Shown piece by piece: positions 54,248 to 63,950 of a DNA stretch of 64,000 nucleotides. The notes beneath the pieces are model-generated. The model had not been told where the DNA came from and ran no database searches. It worked only from the letters and a program-made list of their open reading frames with translations. Position numbers and translations under genes: made by a program. This DNA is from CAWGCE01 sp964480915. Lineage in GTDB: Bacteria; Planctomycetota; Planctomycetia; Pirellulales; Pirellulaceae. Position 1 is the stretch's first letter. Each line of letters opens with the position of its first letter. Where the stretch lies: positions 80,736-144,735 of the forward strand of contig CAYZRS010000004.1 in the NCBI GenBank assembly GCA_964480915.1, written 5' to 3'.

Positions 54248-57200
54248 ATGTCACGCGCGACAAGCGAACCGCTCCGTTATTCGAATCCACTTTGTGCTTC
54301 GAATTCAGGTAGCCGCAATTCAACACAATATTCTCCGAGCTTTTTCCGGGGCACTAAATTGACGTCATACCGCCAACTCATCACCATCGTGGCATTTAGT
54401 TCCTTGATGACGCTTGCCTTCGGTCTTTCACGACCGGCGACGGCAGATGTCTTCACTTGGAGCTACGGAACCAGCAGCGGGAGCGCATCCCAGATCAAAT
54501 CGATCACCGACCGGCGGACCGCCGACGGTCTTCTGCGCCGCGCCCGTGAAGCGCTGAATGACGGTAACGTTGAACTGGCTGAGTGGTATGTCGACCGAGT
54601 GGAAAAATCGGGCATCGATTACTCGGCAAAAATGTTCCAACGTTTCGTCGACACACCGGCCAAAGTTCGTGAAGCCATCACGCAATCAAAGTCTGGCCAA
54701 CCGCTGAATTCGGTCGCCAGTTCGAACGGCTCGGTCGATGTTGCCCCACCCACCGATCTGTCGCAACCGACGATCCCGAACGGCATCCCTGCCACTGGCG
54801 CGGCCACTGCCTTAGAAGCTTCCGTCACCGCCAAAAAATCTCGAGCAACCGCTCAAATCGAACGAGCCCGCAATGCGATGGCATTGGGCAACACTTCGGA
54901 AGCGGTCGCCTGGTACCACAGCGCCCGCCAGTTGAACGCTGGTTTCCAACTAGGCGAGTACGGTCCCGTCCAATTGAAAAACGAATTGCTGGCAGCCGGT
55001 GTGAGCCGTAACTTGCTCGAAACCGACGACATGGCACCGCCATCCGATCCACAACTTGCCATCACCGACCCAGCTCAGTTCGCGCAACTAACTCCTCAGC
55101 TACCGACCGCGTTGGAATCGCCAGAAGCCTCGTATGTCTCTCCGACTGGCGAACTGCTGGCACCCGAGCAGATTACCTCTTCCAGTCTGCTGGAACGGGC
55201 ACAGATGATCAAAACGGCCAAGATCGCCGATACGATCAACCCGGCAACACGTCAGGCTCACGAAAGCGCCATGCAATTGTTGGCGGAAGCCAGCGCATCG
55301 CTGGACCGGGGCGACCTGGAGATGGCGGAGCAATTCGCGAAGGCGGCCCAAGACCTGGCCGTTCCCGATGAGGCCTTTGCCCCGAGCGAACCTCGCCCTT
55401 GGATGCTGCTTGCAGAAATCAACAAGCGACAAGACAACAGTTCGGCACGCAGCATGCCCCAAGTCGCCGTCGTCGAAGAACCGGCCTTCAACGTCCCTCC
55501 GGTCGTGACAACGCCAGCTGCGACCGAATTGGACGCGGCCTCCACGATGCTCGTCGACGTCTACGATTCGCCCGATGACAAGTCTCAAGTGATCACGGCC
55601 GGCGCCGACATGCCAACGACCGAAGCACCCCAGCTCATCGTTCCGCAGCCCGTGCAACAGGCTCAAGCAATTGCAGCTCCCAACGATACGCCCTACGGCA
55701 GCGGGGCTCGCAAGCCAGCGTCGCCCATCACCGATTTGGTCGCTCCGGAACGAGCGGCGCCGATCGCCAACCCGTATGCCGACACGAATCGCCCCAAACT
55801 CCTCACCCCACCAAGCTCAACTGCCGCTCAACAAGAACCTGCACCGGTCGCAGCCGGCGGACTCAACGACGCTCGAACCAATGAGGCAATTCGACTGTTC
55901 AATCAGGGGCAAGAAGCGCTGAGTGAGCAACAATTGAGTCGCGCTCGAGACCTGTTCTTGGAAGCGTGGCGTTATGAATCGGATTTGCCGGGTGACATCC
56001 GCCAGGCCTTACAAGACAACCTCCAGCTCACTCGCACCGCACCTTCCGCCGAACGAAACGGTGTCGCCACCAACGGCATGTCCGACATCCAACGTGCGGC
56101 CGTCGACAAACTGCTGGCAGAGATTGCTCGTGAACAGGCGATCGTACGTCGTGAACGACAAGAGAATCCATTCAAAGCCTGGGAACGATTAAAAGCGCTT
56201 CGATCGACGGTTGCCGCCGCCGATGTCGATAGCTCGTCGCGGGAACAGTTGATGACGCGGGTCAATCGACAACTGAAAGAGATGGAACAGTACGTTGATC
56301 GTAACCGAGCGAAATTCGAGAACGACCAGCGAAACAAGCGGATCCTTGATGAAATCGATCGCGAACGGACTCAACGAGTTCGCAACCAAGAGCAGCTCGC
56401 CGAAATGGTCGAACAATTCAACGACTTAATGGAGCAGCAGCGGTTCCCGGAAGCCGTCGTAATCGCCAAGAAAGCTCGTGAACTTGATCCCCTGGAACCA
56501 GTCGTCCAAACCATGGTTTGGCGAAGCCAAGTCGCCCGCCAGGTCATGACCAACATGATGCGAAACGAAGAGTTCCGCGAAGGCGCCATCGGGATGCTGA
56601 ACGATGTCGAAAACTCGGCAATCGCTGTTGTCGGCGATGACGCCATGATCTTCCCAGATGCCCGCGAATGGACCGACCTCACGGATCGACGACGTAAGGC
56701 GCTGGCGGCAAATCGTCGTCGCTACACCGAAGTCGAAGTCGAAATCCAACGCGCTTTGAAGAAATCGGTGGAAGTCGATTTTAAGGATCAACCACTGGCT
56801 TATGTTATCGATCAACTGGCCCGGACTGCCGGAATCAACGCATTCATCGATCCCGAAGGCCTGGCAGCGGAAGGTGTAACGAATGACACCACCGTTTCGA
56901 TCGCTTTGCGGAAGCCCGTTTCGCTTCGCAGTGCTCTGAATCTGATCCTGCAACCATTGCACCTCAGTTACATCATCCAAGACGAAGTTCTACGGGTGAC
57001 GAGCGAACAGGTCCGCGACGGCGACGTTCGTCCCGAGGTGTACCATGTTGCCGACCTGGTGATTCCGATCCCCAACTTTGTACCTGGCTACAACCTCGGC
57101 TTGCCGGGTGCTATTCGAGAAGCTCACAACGTGATGGGCCAAGGCTACATGGGCGGAGCCACTCAACGCGGCGGCCTGACCATGATGGCCGACAACCCGG

Positions 57201-58477
57201 GGATGGGTCCTGCGGCGAACAACGCCTCGGTACTCGCTCAAATGGGCGCATCGGGTATGGTCCCGAGTGCCGGACAGAATGCTGGCCCCTACGGCATGTC
57301 GGGTTCGGGCGGCGGTGGGTCTCAAGCAGACTTTGACACGCTGATCGAATTGATCACGACGACGATCGATCCTGATACTTGGGAAGAAGTCGGCGGCCAA
57401 GGAACGATCGCCGGGTTCCCAACGAACCTCAGTTTGGTCGTTCAACAGACTCAAGAGGTCCACAACAAGATCGCCGATCTGCTGGCACAACTGCGACGTC
57501 TGCAGGACCTGCAAGTCACGATCGAAGTTCGATTCATTACGCTCAACGACGATTTCTTCGAGCGAATTGGCGTCGACTTCGACTTTGACATCGATGACAA
57601 CTCGGGCCTCACCAATGCCGAAGCGAACGCATTGGATGACGACGGACCAAGCGTCACCGTTGGTTTCGATCCGGTCACGCTGGCTCCTTCGGTCGACCTC
57701 GACATCGGATTCCAGCAAGGAAGCTTTGGAGTCACCGCACCACAGTTTGGTGGTTTCGACGTGGGCTCGGCTGCCAGCCTCGGCTTCGCGATCTTGAGCG
57801 ACATCGAAGCCTTCTTCGTGATTCAAGCAGCTCAAGGAGATTCGCGAACCAACATTCTCCAAGCACCCAAAGTCACGCTGTTCAACGGTCAAACGGCCTT
57901 CGTATCGGACACGTCCAACCGGCCGTTTGTTACGAGCGTGGTCCCCGTTGTCGGCGACTTCGCGGCCGCCCATCAACCGGTCATCACCGTGCTGACAGAA
58001 GGGACATCGCTGACCGTCCAAGCTGTCGTTTCCCAAGATCGCCGGTTTGTGCGGCTGACGCTGGTGCCGTTCTTTAGTCAGATCGGCGACGTCGATACGT
58101 TCACCTTTGACGGTGTCACAAATTCCGACACAGGAACCACCTCGGTCGATCCGACCGACGACACGCAAACGGTGCAAGACAACGTCTTGGACAATCGGCA
58201 AGGCACCACGGTTCAGTTGCCGACGTTCGCCTTCACGACCGTGAGCACCACGGTCAGTGTACCGGACGGCGGTACGATCCTGCTGGGTGGCATCAAACGC
58301 CTGAGCGAAGGCCGCACGGAGCAAGGCGTGCCGATTCTCAGCAAGCTACCGTACGTCAATCGACTCTTCAAAAACGTCGGCATCGGTCGGACGACTCAAA
58401 GCCTGATGATGATGGTCACACCACGCATCATTATCCAAGAAGAAGAGGAAGAGAAGTTGGGAATTGCCTCGCCATAA
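54248..58477 (+). CDS. Large secretin (PilQ/GspD-type) with N-terminal helical repeat region
   Basis: About 1409 residues from ATG 54248; a TTG at 54359 would put the signal peptide (LITIVAFSSLMTLAFGLS, cut near ATA) right at the start. Residues to about 800 are TPR-like or helical repeats (SDGLLRRAREALNDGNVELAEWYVDR, LLAEASASLDRGDLEMAEQFAKAAQDLA). A short STN-like domain (VEVDFKDQPLAYVIDQLARTA) starts near 841, a Gly/Met-rich linker follows, and the secretin domain spans about 1075-1390 (DLQVTIEVRFITLNDDFFERIG, NILQAPKVTLFNGQTAFVSD, PDGGTILLGGIKRL, GVPILSKLPYVNRLFK). Secretins form outer-membrane gates for type II secretion or type IV pili. It is the last gene of the PilM operon and far longer than a usual PilQ (about 700). 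Confidence 0.88.
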   Translation: MSRATSEPLRYSNPLCASNSGSRNSTQYSPSFFRGTKLTSYRQLITIVAFSSLMTLAFGLSRPATADVFTWSYGTSSGSASQIKSITDRRTADGLLRRAREALNDGNVELAEWYVDRVEKSGIDYSAKMFQRFVDTPAKVREAITQSKSGQPLNSVASSNGSVDVAPPTDLSQPTIPNGIPATGAATALEASVTAKKSRATAQIERARNAMALGNTSEAVAWYHSARQLNAGFQLGEYGPVQLKNELLAAGVSRNLLETDDMAPPSDPQLAITDPAQFAQLTPQLPTALESPEASYVSPTGELLAPEQITSSSLLERAQMIKTAKIADTINPATRQAHESAMQLLAEASASLDRGDLEMAEQFAKAAQDLAVPDEAFAPSEPRPWMLLAEINKRQDNSSARSMPQVAVVEEPAFNVPPVVTTPAATELDAASTMLVDVYDSPDDKSQVITAGADMPTTEAPQLIVPQPVQQAQAIAAPNDTPYGSGARKPASPITDLVAPERAAPIANPYADTNRPKLLTPPSSTAAQQEPAPVAAGGLNDARTNEAIRLFNQGQEALSEQQLSRARDLFLEAWRYESDLPGDIRQALQDNLQLTRTAPSAERNGVATNGMSDIQRAAVDKLLAEIAREQAIVRRERQENPFKAWERLKALRSTVAAADVDSSSREQLMTRVNRQLKEMEQYVDRNRAKFENDQRNKRILDEIDRERTQRVRNQEQLAEMVEQFNDLMEQQRFPEAVVIAKKARELDPLEPVVQTMVWRSQVARQVMTNMMRNEEFREGAIGMLNDVENSAIAVVGDDAMIFPDAREWTDLTDRRRKALAANRRRYTEVEVEIQRALKKSVEVDFKDQPLAYVIDQLARTAGINAFIDPEGLAAEGVTNDTTVSIALRKPVSLRSALNLILQPLHLSYIIQDEVLRVTSEQVRDGDVRPEVYHVADLVIPIPNFVPGYNLGLPGAIREAHNVMGQGYMGGATQRGGLTMMADNPGMGPAANNASVLAQMGASGMVPSAGQNAGPYGMSGSGGGGSQADFDTLIELITTTIDPDTWEEVGGQGTIAGFPTNLSLVVQQTQEVHNKIADLLAQLRRLQDLQVTIEVRFITLNDDFFERIGVDFDFDIDDNSGLTNAEANALDDDGPSVTVGFDPVTLAPSVDLDIGFQQGSFGVTAPQFGGFDVGSAASLGFAILSDIEAFFVIQAAQGDSRTNILQAPKVTLFNGQTAFVSDTSNRPFVTSVVPVVGDFAAAHQPVITVLTEGTSLTVQAVVSQDRRFVRLTLVPFFSQIGDVDTFTFDGVTNSDTGTTSVDPTDDTQTVQDNVLDNRQGTTVQLPTFAFTTVSTTVSVPDGGTILLGGIKRLSEGRTEQGVPILSKLPYVNRLFKNVGIGRTTQSLMMMVTPRIIIQEEEEEKLGIASP

Positions 58478-58522
58478 GGGCGAGTACTTCCTGAGACAAC
58501 GTCTCGCAAATGGTTCACTCTG

Positions 58523-58558
58523 CGCCACCGTCTCTCGATCAGGGACGGTGGCGTTTCG
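58523..58558 (+). terminator. Rho-independent terminator after the secretin operon
   Basis: CGCCACCGTC (58523-58532) pairs with GACGGTGGCG (58544-58553), then TTTCGCTT. It sits 45 nt past the secretin stop and could also serve the FmdB-type gene from the other side. Confidence 0.7.
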
Positions 58559-58611
58559 CTTGGACAAAACACTTACATCTGACAACGACCGGTGCCACAT
58601 TGAGGCTTGCC

Positions 58612-58797
58612 TCATCCACCACCGGGCGGCACCGCGACCGGCAGGGAACCGGCGGCGCTGCGAGCAGAGGCAGGAACACTGAATTGCTTGGCAACCTGTT
58701 TGCTTTCGCACGATGGGCAAACAGCCGACTCATCACCCCGCACCAGCAGTTCAAACTGATTCCCGCAATCACGACATCCGTATTCATAAATGGGCAT
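58612..58797 (-). CDS. FmdB-type zinc ribbon protein
   Basis: A 61-residue protein from ATG 58797: MPIYEYGCRDCGNQFELLVR, then CPSCESKQVAKQFSVPASAR. Two CxxC knuckles form the zinc site, the hallmark of the FmdB family of putative regulatory or chaperone-like proteins. Longer readings to 58893 only add unrelated residues. The end is Gly/Pro-rich. It lies alone in the gap between the secretin terminator and the AraC gene, divergent from the latter. Confidence 0.85.
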   Translation of the reverse strand: MPIYEYGCRDCGNQFELLVRGDESAVCPSCESKQVAKQFSVPASARSAAGSLPVAVPPGGG

Positions 58798-59052
58798 TTG
58801 GAATCTCCTCACGAACAACCAATACGTGCTCGCCCGCCAACCAAAATCTGACGGCACTTTATCGCCAGCCGCCAAGGCTAGACCCTGCGTCATCGCATCG
58901 TGCCGCCTATTATACTCATCCAGTGGGCTCTGTCAGCGGTCGGCGTAAGAGCGATCACACGCCAGGCGGGCAGATCGATCGACTCACTGCAAGGCTGGAC
59001 GGAAACACCGAAAATCGGCAGGCTGACCATTTCTCCAGATGGCAATGAGCAG

Positions 59053-59847
59053 ATGACCACATCACTCCGTTACCGCGAAGTCGCGATCGAAGGCCCGGCC
59101 GAATCGCATGTGCTCAATCTCTGGGAATTCGCCATCGACGCGATCGAGGGAACGACTTATCAACACTATGTCCCGCCCGACGGCTGCCTCTCGATCGTCA
59201 TTCGATATGCGGCAACTTCCCCTCCCGTCAGCCTGTTGATTGGGCCTCGCACCGAGCCACTGTGCGTCCCGGTTACGGAGGGCGAGCATTACTTCGGCCT
59301 GCGATTTTGGCCGTATTCTGCCGAATCCATATTGGGAAGCGACGCTGCGACCTACTTTGGTTTCGTCGGCCCGACGGACGAGCACCTACCCGCGATCGTG
59401 AATCGGCAACTCTCACATTTGCCAGAAGAGCCGGCTGCCAACTTGGTGCTCGCAGCGCTTAAAGAAGCAGCGAACCGCATGGCGCAATCGCTACCCGCCG
59501 TTGATCACGTCGTTCAGCAGGCGGTCCAACAGATCGTAGGTGCCAACGGCAACGTTTCCATCGCCGAGTTGGCCGACAAGCTGCAAATCGGTCAGCGGCA
59601 ACTTCAACGCCGATTTCGTGCCTGCACCGGCATCACTCCGAAGCAATTCACCAGGATTCGTCGTTTTCGGACGGCGGCGGCAGAACTCTTGAGCGAAAAC
59701 CCTCGTCCCTGGGCCGCTGTCGCCTATGAGTCTGGCTATTCCGATCAGTCTCACCTCGCGCGCGAATTTTCACAACTGATTGGGCTCACAGCCAATCAAC
59801 TGAAGAAGAAGCATGAAGTGATTTTCCACGAAGATGTCGAACCGTAG
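59053..59847 (+). CDS. AraC-family transcriptional regulator
   Basis: A 264-residue regulator, ATG at 59053 (an upstream start at 58900 adds sequence without family resemblance). The N-terminal part (LNLWEFAIDAIEGTTYQHYVPPDGCLSIVIRY, PCVPVTEGEHYFGLRFWP-like) looks like the DUF6597-type sensor domain of AraC proteins. The C-terminal 85 residues hold two helix-turn-helix motifs: SIAELADKLQIGQRQLQRRFRA and PWAAVAYESGYSDQSHLAREF, the second being the conserved AraC/XylS signature. The ligand is unknown. The gene for a secreted DUF1579-like protein follows 134 nt downstream on the same strand, a likely target. Confidence 0.88.
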   Translation: MTTSLRYREVAIEGPAESHVLNLWEFAIDAIEGTTYQHYVPPDGCLSIVIRYAATSPPVSLLIGPRTEPLCVPVTEGEHYFGLRFWPYSAESILGSDAATYFGFVGPTDEHLPAIVNRQLSHLPEEPAANLVLAALKEAANRMAQSLPAVDHVVQQAVQQIVGANGNVSIAELADKLQIGQRQLQRRFRACTGITPKQFTRIRRFRTAAAELLSENPRPWAAVAYESGYSDQSHLAREFSQLIGLTANQLKKKHEVIFHEDVEP

Positions 59848-59981
59848 TTTTTCGTTCCGAATGAAAATTGCATGTCGCTTTTCTTCAAGAATGGGCGTTC
59901 GATCTTCCCTATAGTTGATCTCGAAGCAACAACGCCTCGCAGCCACGACACGTGGATGACTACGCCTTGGAGCAATTTCGC

Positions 59982-60548
59982 ATGCGCATCGCTACCTTCT
60001 TGATTTTTCTGGCCCTGACAACATCCGCCGACGCCCAGATGCCGCTTTCAGCCGAAGTAAAGCAGCAACAAATCGATGAGGTGAGCAAACTGGATGCCAT
60101 GGACGGTCACTGGCGCGGTACGGCCTGGATCATTTTGCCGAACGGGAAACGAGAGGAGCTCGTCCAAACCGAACGTGTGGGCCCTTTGCTGGGTGGCGCT
60201 ATCAAAGTCGTCGAGGGGCGTGGCTACGATGATTCTGACGCAACAAAGTTCAACGCCTTGGGAATCATCGCCTACGATTCAAGAAAACAACGCTTGATGA
60301 TGAGGACCTACGCACAAGGAAACCTGGGCGACTTTCCGATCCAACTCACCAAAGACGGCTACACCTGGGAAATCCCAGCTGGCCCTGCGACCATCCGCTA
60401 TACCGCAACGGTGAAAGATGGAACATGGGTCGAGTTTGGAGAGCGCGTGCTGCCCGACCAGGCGCCGCGGCGGTTCTTCGAGATGAAACTGCTGCGACTC
60501 AACGATTCGGAGTGGCCGGCGGCTGGAACCGTACCGTCGAAATCATGA
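59982..60548 (+). CDS. Secreted DUF1579-like (lipocalin-type) protein
   Basis: A 188-residue protein from ATG 59982 with a signal peptide (MRIATFLIFLALTTSADAQ). The mature part begins with a helical stretch, then LDAMDGHWRGTAWIILPNGKRE, LLGGAIKVVEGRGYD, NALGIIAYDSRKQRLMMRTYAQG and RFFEMKLLRL, a beta-barrel pattern resembling DUF1579/lipocalin-like proteins, whose ligands are unknown. An ATG at 59952 would place polar residues before the signal and is less likely. It follows the AraC regulator. Confidence 0.78.
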   Translation: MRIATFLIFLALTTSADAQMPLSAEVKQQQIDEVSKLDAMDGHWRGTAWIILPNGKREELVQTERVGPLLGGAIKVVEGRGYDDSDATKFNALGIIAYDSRKQRLMMRTYAQGNLGDFPIQLTKDGYTWEIPAGPATIRYTATVKDGTWVEFGERVLPDQAPRRFFEMKLLRLNDSEWPAAGTVPSKS

Positions 60549-60612
60549 CTCTCCGGCGAACGAGGGCATCCAACGGTGACGTTCCCCCATCGGTTCGAGC
60601 AAACTGGCCGCC

Positions 60613-63204
60613 TTAACGGACTAAGCGAAAGAGGCTGCCACCATTGGCCGAAGAAGTCACGAACTGCAGCCCCGAACCACTGACGAGATGCATGACCGCC
60701 TGCGAAACGATGACGTCGTAGAAATCAGCTTTGCCGGCGATTCGCGCCGCTTGCTCGACGGCCGGCCCGCTGACCAAACTGGGGCCGATATCGCAGGCAC
60801 CGGTATCGAGGCCACAACGGACCTTCGTGCCCAGTCGGTCGGCTGCTCCCGTGAGCGCCGCGGCCGCACGAACGGCACGGGCGGGCCCGTCAAAGGTGAG
60901 TGTGATTTGGCCTGCATTCACTGCAAGGTTTTGGCCTCGATACAATTCCACTTGCCGCTCCACGTGGGTAAGCAGTTGCGACATCCGCTGCGTAAGTGAA
61001 CCTTCGTCGGCTCCCGCATGCAGCAAAGCGGAATCATCTTCGACGAAAACCTGCAGAACTGTCGCGAGCACTCGGTCCAGCGAACAACCGGTACCAGAAT
61101 CTTGCCGACGCCCGGTGAGAAACAGTTCGATCTCTGACAAGATCGATTCCGCATCGCCGACGAAAGGTAAGTGATCATCACCGGCAAGCTCGACGAACTT
61201 CGCGCCCGGAATCAGTGCCGCCAGGTGCTTTCCTTCAGCTAGCTTCAAGCAACGATCTCCGGTCCGATGGATCACCAAAGTGGGTACTTGAATCGTTGGC
61301 AGAATCGGACGGACGTCAATTTGAGCATTCATTTTCGTCAGTGCCACGGCTGCAGCGGGACTCGCTCCCATGCGTAGGTAGCTAGCCCACCACCGTCGGA
61401 ACGCTTCGTCGTTGGCCTTGCTTGGGGCACGATCTTCCAACCCTAAAGGGCCGCCCCAGTTGTCGCTGATCTCTTGCAAGAAAACTTCACGCTGCTCACT
61501 TGTTGGTCCCCAAGGATAATCGTCTGCCCACAAGCGTCTCGCGTAGCATCCGATCATCGCCAAAGCGATCGTTTTTTGAGGGTAGGTCGCAGCAAACAAC
61601 GAGCACAACGGCCCACCTTCGGATACGCCGCACAGAACGGCTCGTCGAGAACCGGCCGCTTCCATGACAGCTCGCACGTCGTCCATCCGCAATTCCAGCG
61701 TTGGAAGTTCGTTTAGCGCCACGTTGTCGGACATGCCGGTCCCACGTTTGTCAAACAAGATTACACGCGCGAACGACGCCAGGCGATTCAAGAAGTGGGC
61801 AAAGGTCGGTTCCTTCCAAAACCACTCTAAGTGCGAAACCCACCCCATCACAAATACGATGTCGATCGGTCCCGAGCCGACCGCCTGCCAGGCAATGTTC
61901 ACACCATCTTTGCTGCGAGCGTACCGCACGTCGGTCGTGTGCTGCTCGCTGTCTGCCGACGCCTTGTCCGCATCAACGTTCGTTTGCTCGTCATCGGCCG
62001 AGATCGTTTTGGTATCCAGTTTGTTCGACAAAGAGGTTTCCGTTTCGTCAACGCGCCTTGTCGATTCTTGACGATATGCCCCAGCGATACGTTCCAGTTC
62101 GGCGAACACTTCTGCCGCGGTGGGTCGGTAGGCAGCTTCTTTGCTGAGGCATTGCAGCAACAGCCGACCGATGTCCGACGGCAGCTGTCCATCGCAATCC
62201 GAGATCGCTTTGGGAGCTCGGTCCAAGATCGCCGCCATCACGTCGTGAGGCGATTCACCGGGGAACGGATGTTGTCCAGCAAAGAGCATGTAGAGCATGA
62301 TGCCCAAACTGAAGACATCGCTCTTCGCATCTAAGAGCTTGCCGCGAGCCTGCTCGGGCGACATGTGCCCAAAAGTTCCGGCGATGAATCCCGATTGGGA
62401 TATCGGATTTGCCAGCGAGTTTTCCGCATCCAAAGTATCTAGCCGAGCCAATCCAAAGTCGAGAATTTTCAACAGATCGTCGGCTCGCACCATCACGTTT
62501 TCGGGTTTGAGGTCGCGATGGATGATCCCTTCGGCATGAGCCGCCGCAATCCCGCTGGCTAGTTGGATGCTCAGCTTCAACGCCCGTTCGTACTTGACTT
62601 TCTTCGACAGCAGTTGGCGTAGCGTCGTCCCCTCAACGAACTCGGCGGCAATATACGGGGCTCCGTTCGATTCGCCAATTTCGTGGATCGTGAGGATATT
62701 TGGATGATTGAGCGCACTGGCCATGCGCGCTTCTCGACGAAAGCGATCGACCCACTCGTCCTGCGCCTGGCGAAAATTCGTCAACAATTTGATGGCCACC
62801 GGACGATCAAGGTTGGGATCACGCGCTTGATAAACGATCCCCATCCCACCGCGGCCAATTTCATGCTGGAGGACGAATCGTCCGATGTATTGAACACGAC
62901 TGTCTTGTTCAGAAGTGACCCCGATGGGGTTCGCAAGATTAGAAAATGCCGCCGTATTGAGAACGGCCATCTCTAAAGGAATGTCCTTTAACTGCCCTTT
63001 GAGGTCGAGCGGCAGATCAAGATCGGCAACGGGAGCGTCGCACAGTGCACATTTCACGACCCCCTCAGCCGAGGTACCCGCTGCTAATTGTCGTAGCAGG
63101 CAATCTGACTCGGTTTCGAAGTGTTTGCAGCTGTTGATCATTTCGAATCGCCGCTTCGCGACGCCATCCTCAATTTGTGCGGCCGAGTCCATCCAAGTTT
63201 TCAC
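60613..63204 (-). CDS. Ser/Thr kinase - alpha/beta hydrolase - degenerate cyclase fusion
   Basis: An 863-residue three-part protein. An N-terminal Cys-containing leader (INSCKHFETESDCLL, KCALCD) is followed by a Hanks kinase (about 106-370): GRGGMG at 117-122, K139, HRDLKPEN at 229-236, DFG at 249-251. Then an acidic linker and an alpha/beta hydrolase (about 425-675) with nucleophile S528 in GVSEGG, an acid in HRTGDRC and a His in GDDHLPF. The last 170 residues match a class III cyclase fold by TFDGPARAVRAAAALTGAADRLG and RCGLDTGACDIG, but the metal-binding FTDI segment reads QVFVEDD and the TGDG segment NAGQ, so it should be inactive and may be a ligand sensor. The start is GTG 63204; ATG 63192 is an alternative. 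It is divergent from an ECF sigma gene. Confidence 0.86.
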   Translation of the reverse strand: MKTWMDSAAQIEDGVAKRRFEMINSCKHFETESDCLLRQLAAGTSAEGVVKCALCDAPVADLDLPLDLKGQLKDIPLEMAVLNTAAFSNLANPIGVTSEQDSRVQYIGRFVLQHEIGRGGMGIVYQARDPNLDRPVAIKLLTNFRQAQDEWVDRFRREARMASALNHPNILTIHEIGESNGAPYIAAEFVEGTTLRQLLSKKVKYERALKLSIQLASGIAAAHAEGIIHRDLKPENVMVRADDLLKILDFGLARLDTLDAENSLANPISQSGFIAGTFGHMSPEQARGKLLDAKSDVFSLGIMLYMLFAGQHPFPGESPHDVMAAILDRAPKAISDCDGQLPSDIGRLLLQCLSKEAAYRPTAAEVFAELERIAGAYRQESTRRVDETETSLSNKLDTKTISADDEQTNVDADKASADSEQHTTDVRYARSKDGVNIAWQAVGSGPIDIVFVMGWVSHLEWFWKEPTFAHFLNRLASFARVILFDKRGTGMSDNVALNELPTLELRMDDVRAVMEAAGSRRAVLCGVSEGGPLCSLFAATYPQKTIALAMIGCYARRLWADDYPWGPTSEQREVFLQEISDNWGGPLGLEDRAPSKANDEAFRRWWASYLRMGASPAAAVALTKMNAQIDVRPILPTIQVPTLVIHRTGDRCLKLAEGKHLAALIPGAKFVELAGDDHLPFVGDAESILSEIELFLTGRRQDSGTGCSLDRVLATVLQVFVEDDSALLHAGADEGSLTQRMSQLLTHVERQVELYRGQNLAVNAGQITLTFDGPARAVRAAAALTGAADRLGTKVRCGLDTGACDIGPSLVSGPAVEQAARIAGKADFYDVIVSQAVMHLVSGSGLQFVTSSANGGSLFRLVR

Positions 63205-63344
63205 GGAGGGCGCACGATGGGTGCCCTACTTACTAGAACTGACGTTCGTTACGGGAAACTTCGCCGAACGGTGACCATGGGCGATTCCTACGAGGGTAAG
63301 TAGTCTATACTGCTCGTAGGTAGCCTTTTTTCGGAGATAACGAG

Positions 63345-63950
63345 TTGGCTCAAAATTGCGATAAAAGCACTTGGGGAACTTCCGAATCGCTCATCAATCG
63401 AGTCCGTGCCAACGAGCAGGATGCTTGGGAAATGATGTGCGAAATCTACGCTCCGTTGGTGTATGGCTGGGCACGTAAATCTCGCCTCGGACAGCACGAC
63501 TCGGAAGACATTGTGCAAGACGTGTTCCGCCGAGTATCCACAGGCCTGAAGAACTTCCAACACGGTGACACCAGCCATACGTTTCGTGGTTGGTTGTGGA
63601 CCATTACCAGGAATGCGATTCGAGATCGATTCACAAAGCTGGCAAAGGATCCCATCGAAGCAGAAGGTGGCACGCAGGCACTGCAACGCATGCAAGAGGC
63701 GCCCGATTGGGTGACCGACCATCATTCCGTCGAGCCATCCCTTGACTCGAGCGAGGAAGCGGCCGTGTTACGGCGAGCATTGAAACTTGTCGAAAACGAC
63801 TTTGCTGAACATACCTGGAAAGCATTCTGGGAATTCACGATCGAAGGACGATCGGCCAAGGAAGTGGCTGACAAATTTGGAATCAGCGAAGGCGGAGTCC
63901 GGCAAGCCAAATTTCGGGTTCTGGCAAGGCTGCGCGAAGCGATGGGTTAG
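63345..63950 (+). CDS. ECF-type RNA polymerase sigma factor
   Basis: A 201-residue sigma-70 family factor beginning at TTG 63345 with GGAG seven bases upstream. Region 2: DAWEMMCEIYAPLVYGWARKSRLGQHDSEDIVQDVFRRV, then TFRGWLWTITRNAIRDRF. Region 4: WKAFWEFTIEGRSAKEVADKFGISEGGVRQAKFRVLARLRE, a helix-turn-helix. There is no anti-sigma factor; instead a Ser/Thr kinase fusion lies divergently 140 nt away, a layout common in planctomycetes where kinases are thought to control ECF factors. Target promoters unknown. Confidence 0.92.
   Translation: MAQNCDKSTWGTSESLINRVRANEQDAWEMMCEIYAPLVYGWARKSRLGQHDSEDIVQDVFRRVSTGLKNFQHGDTSHTFRGWLWTITRNAIRDRFTKLAKDPIEAEGGTQALQRMQEAPDWVTDHHSVEPSLDSSEEAAVLRRALKLVENDFAEHTWKAFWEFTIEGRSAKEVADKFGISEGGVRQAKFRVLARLREAMG

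Noticed and set aside
56990..58324. Long open frame antisense to the secretin gene
   Set aside because: The plus-strand frame carries clear secretin motifs; the antisense frame has no recognisable domain and arises from codon bias in a GC-rich gene.
63283..63311. Promoter with TATACT for the sigma factor gene
   Set aside because: The -10-like TATACT at 63306 has no matching -35 at a suitable distance.
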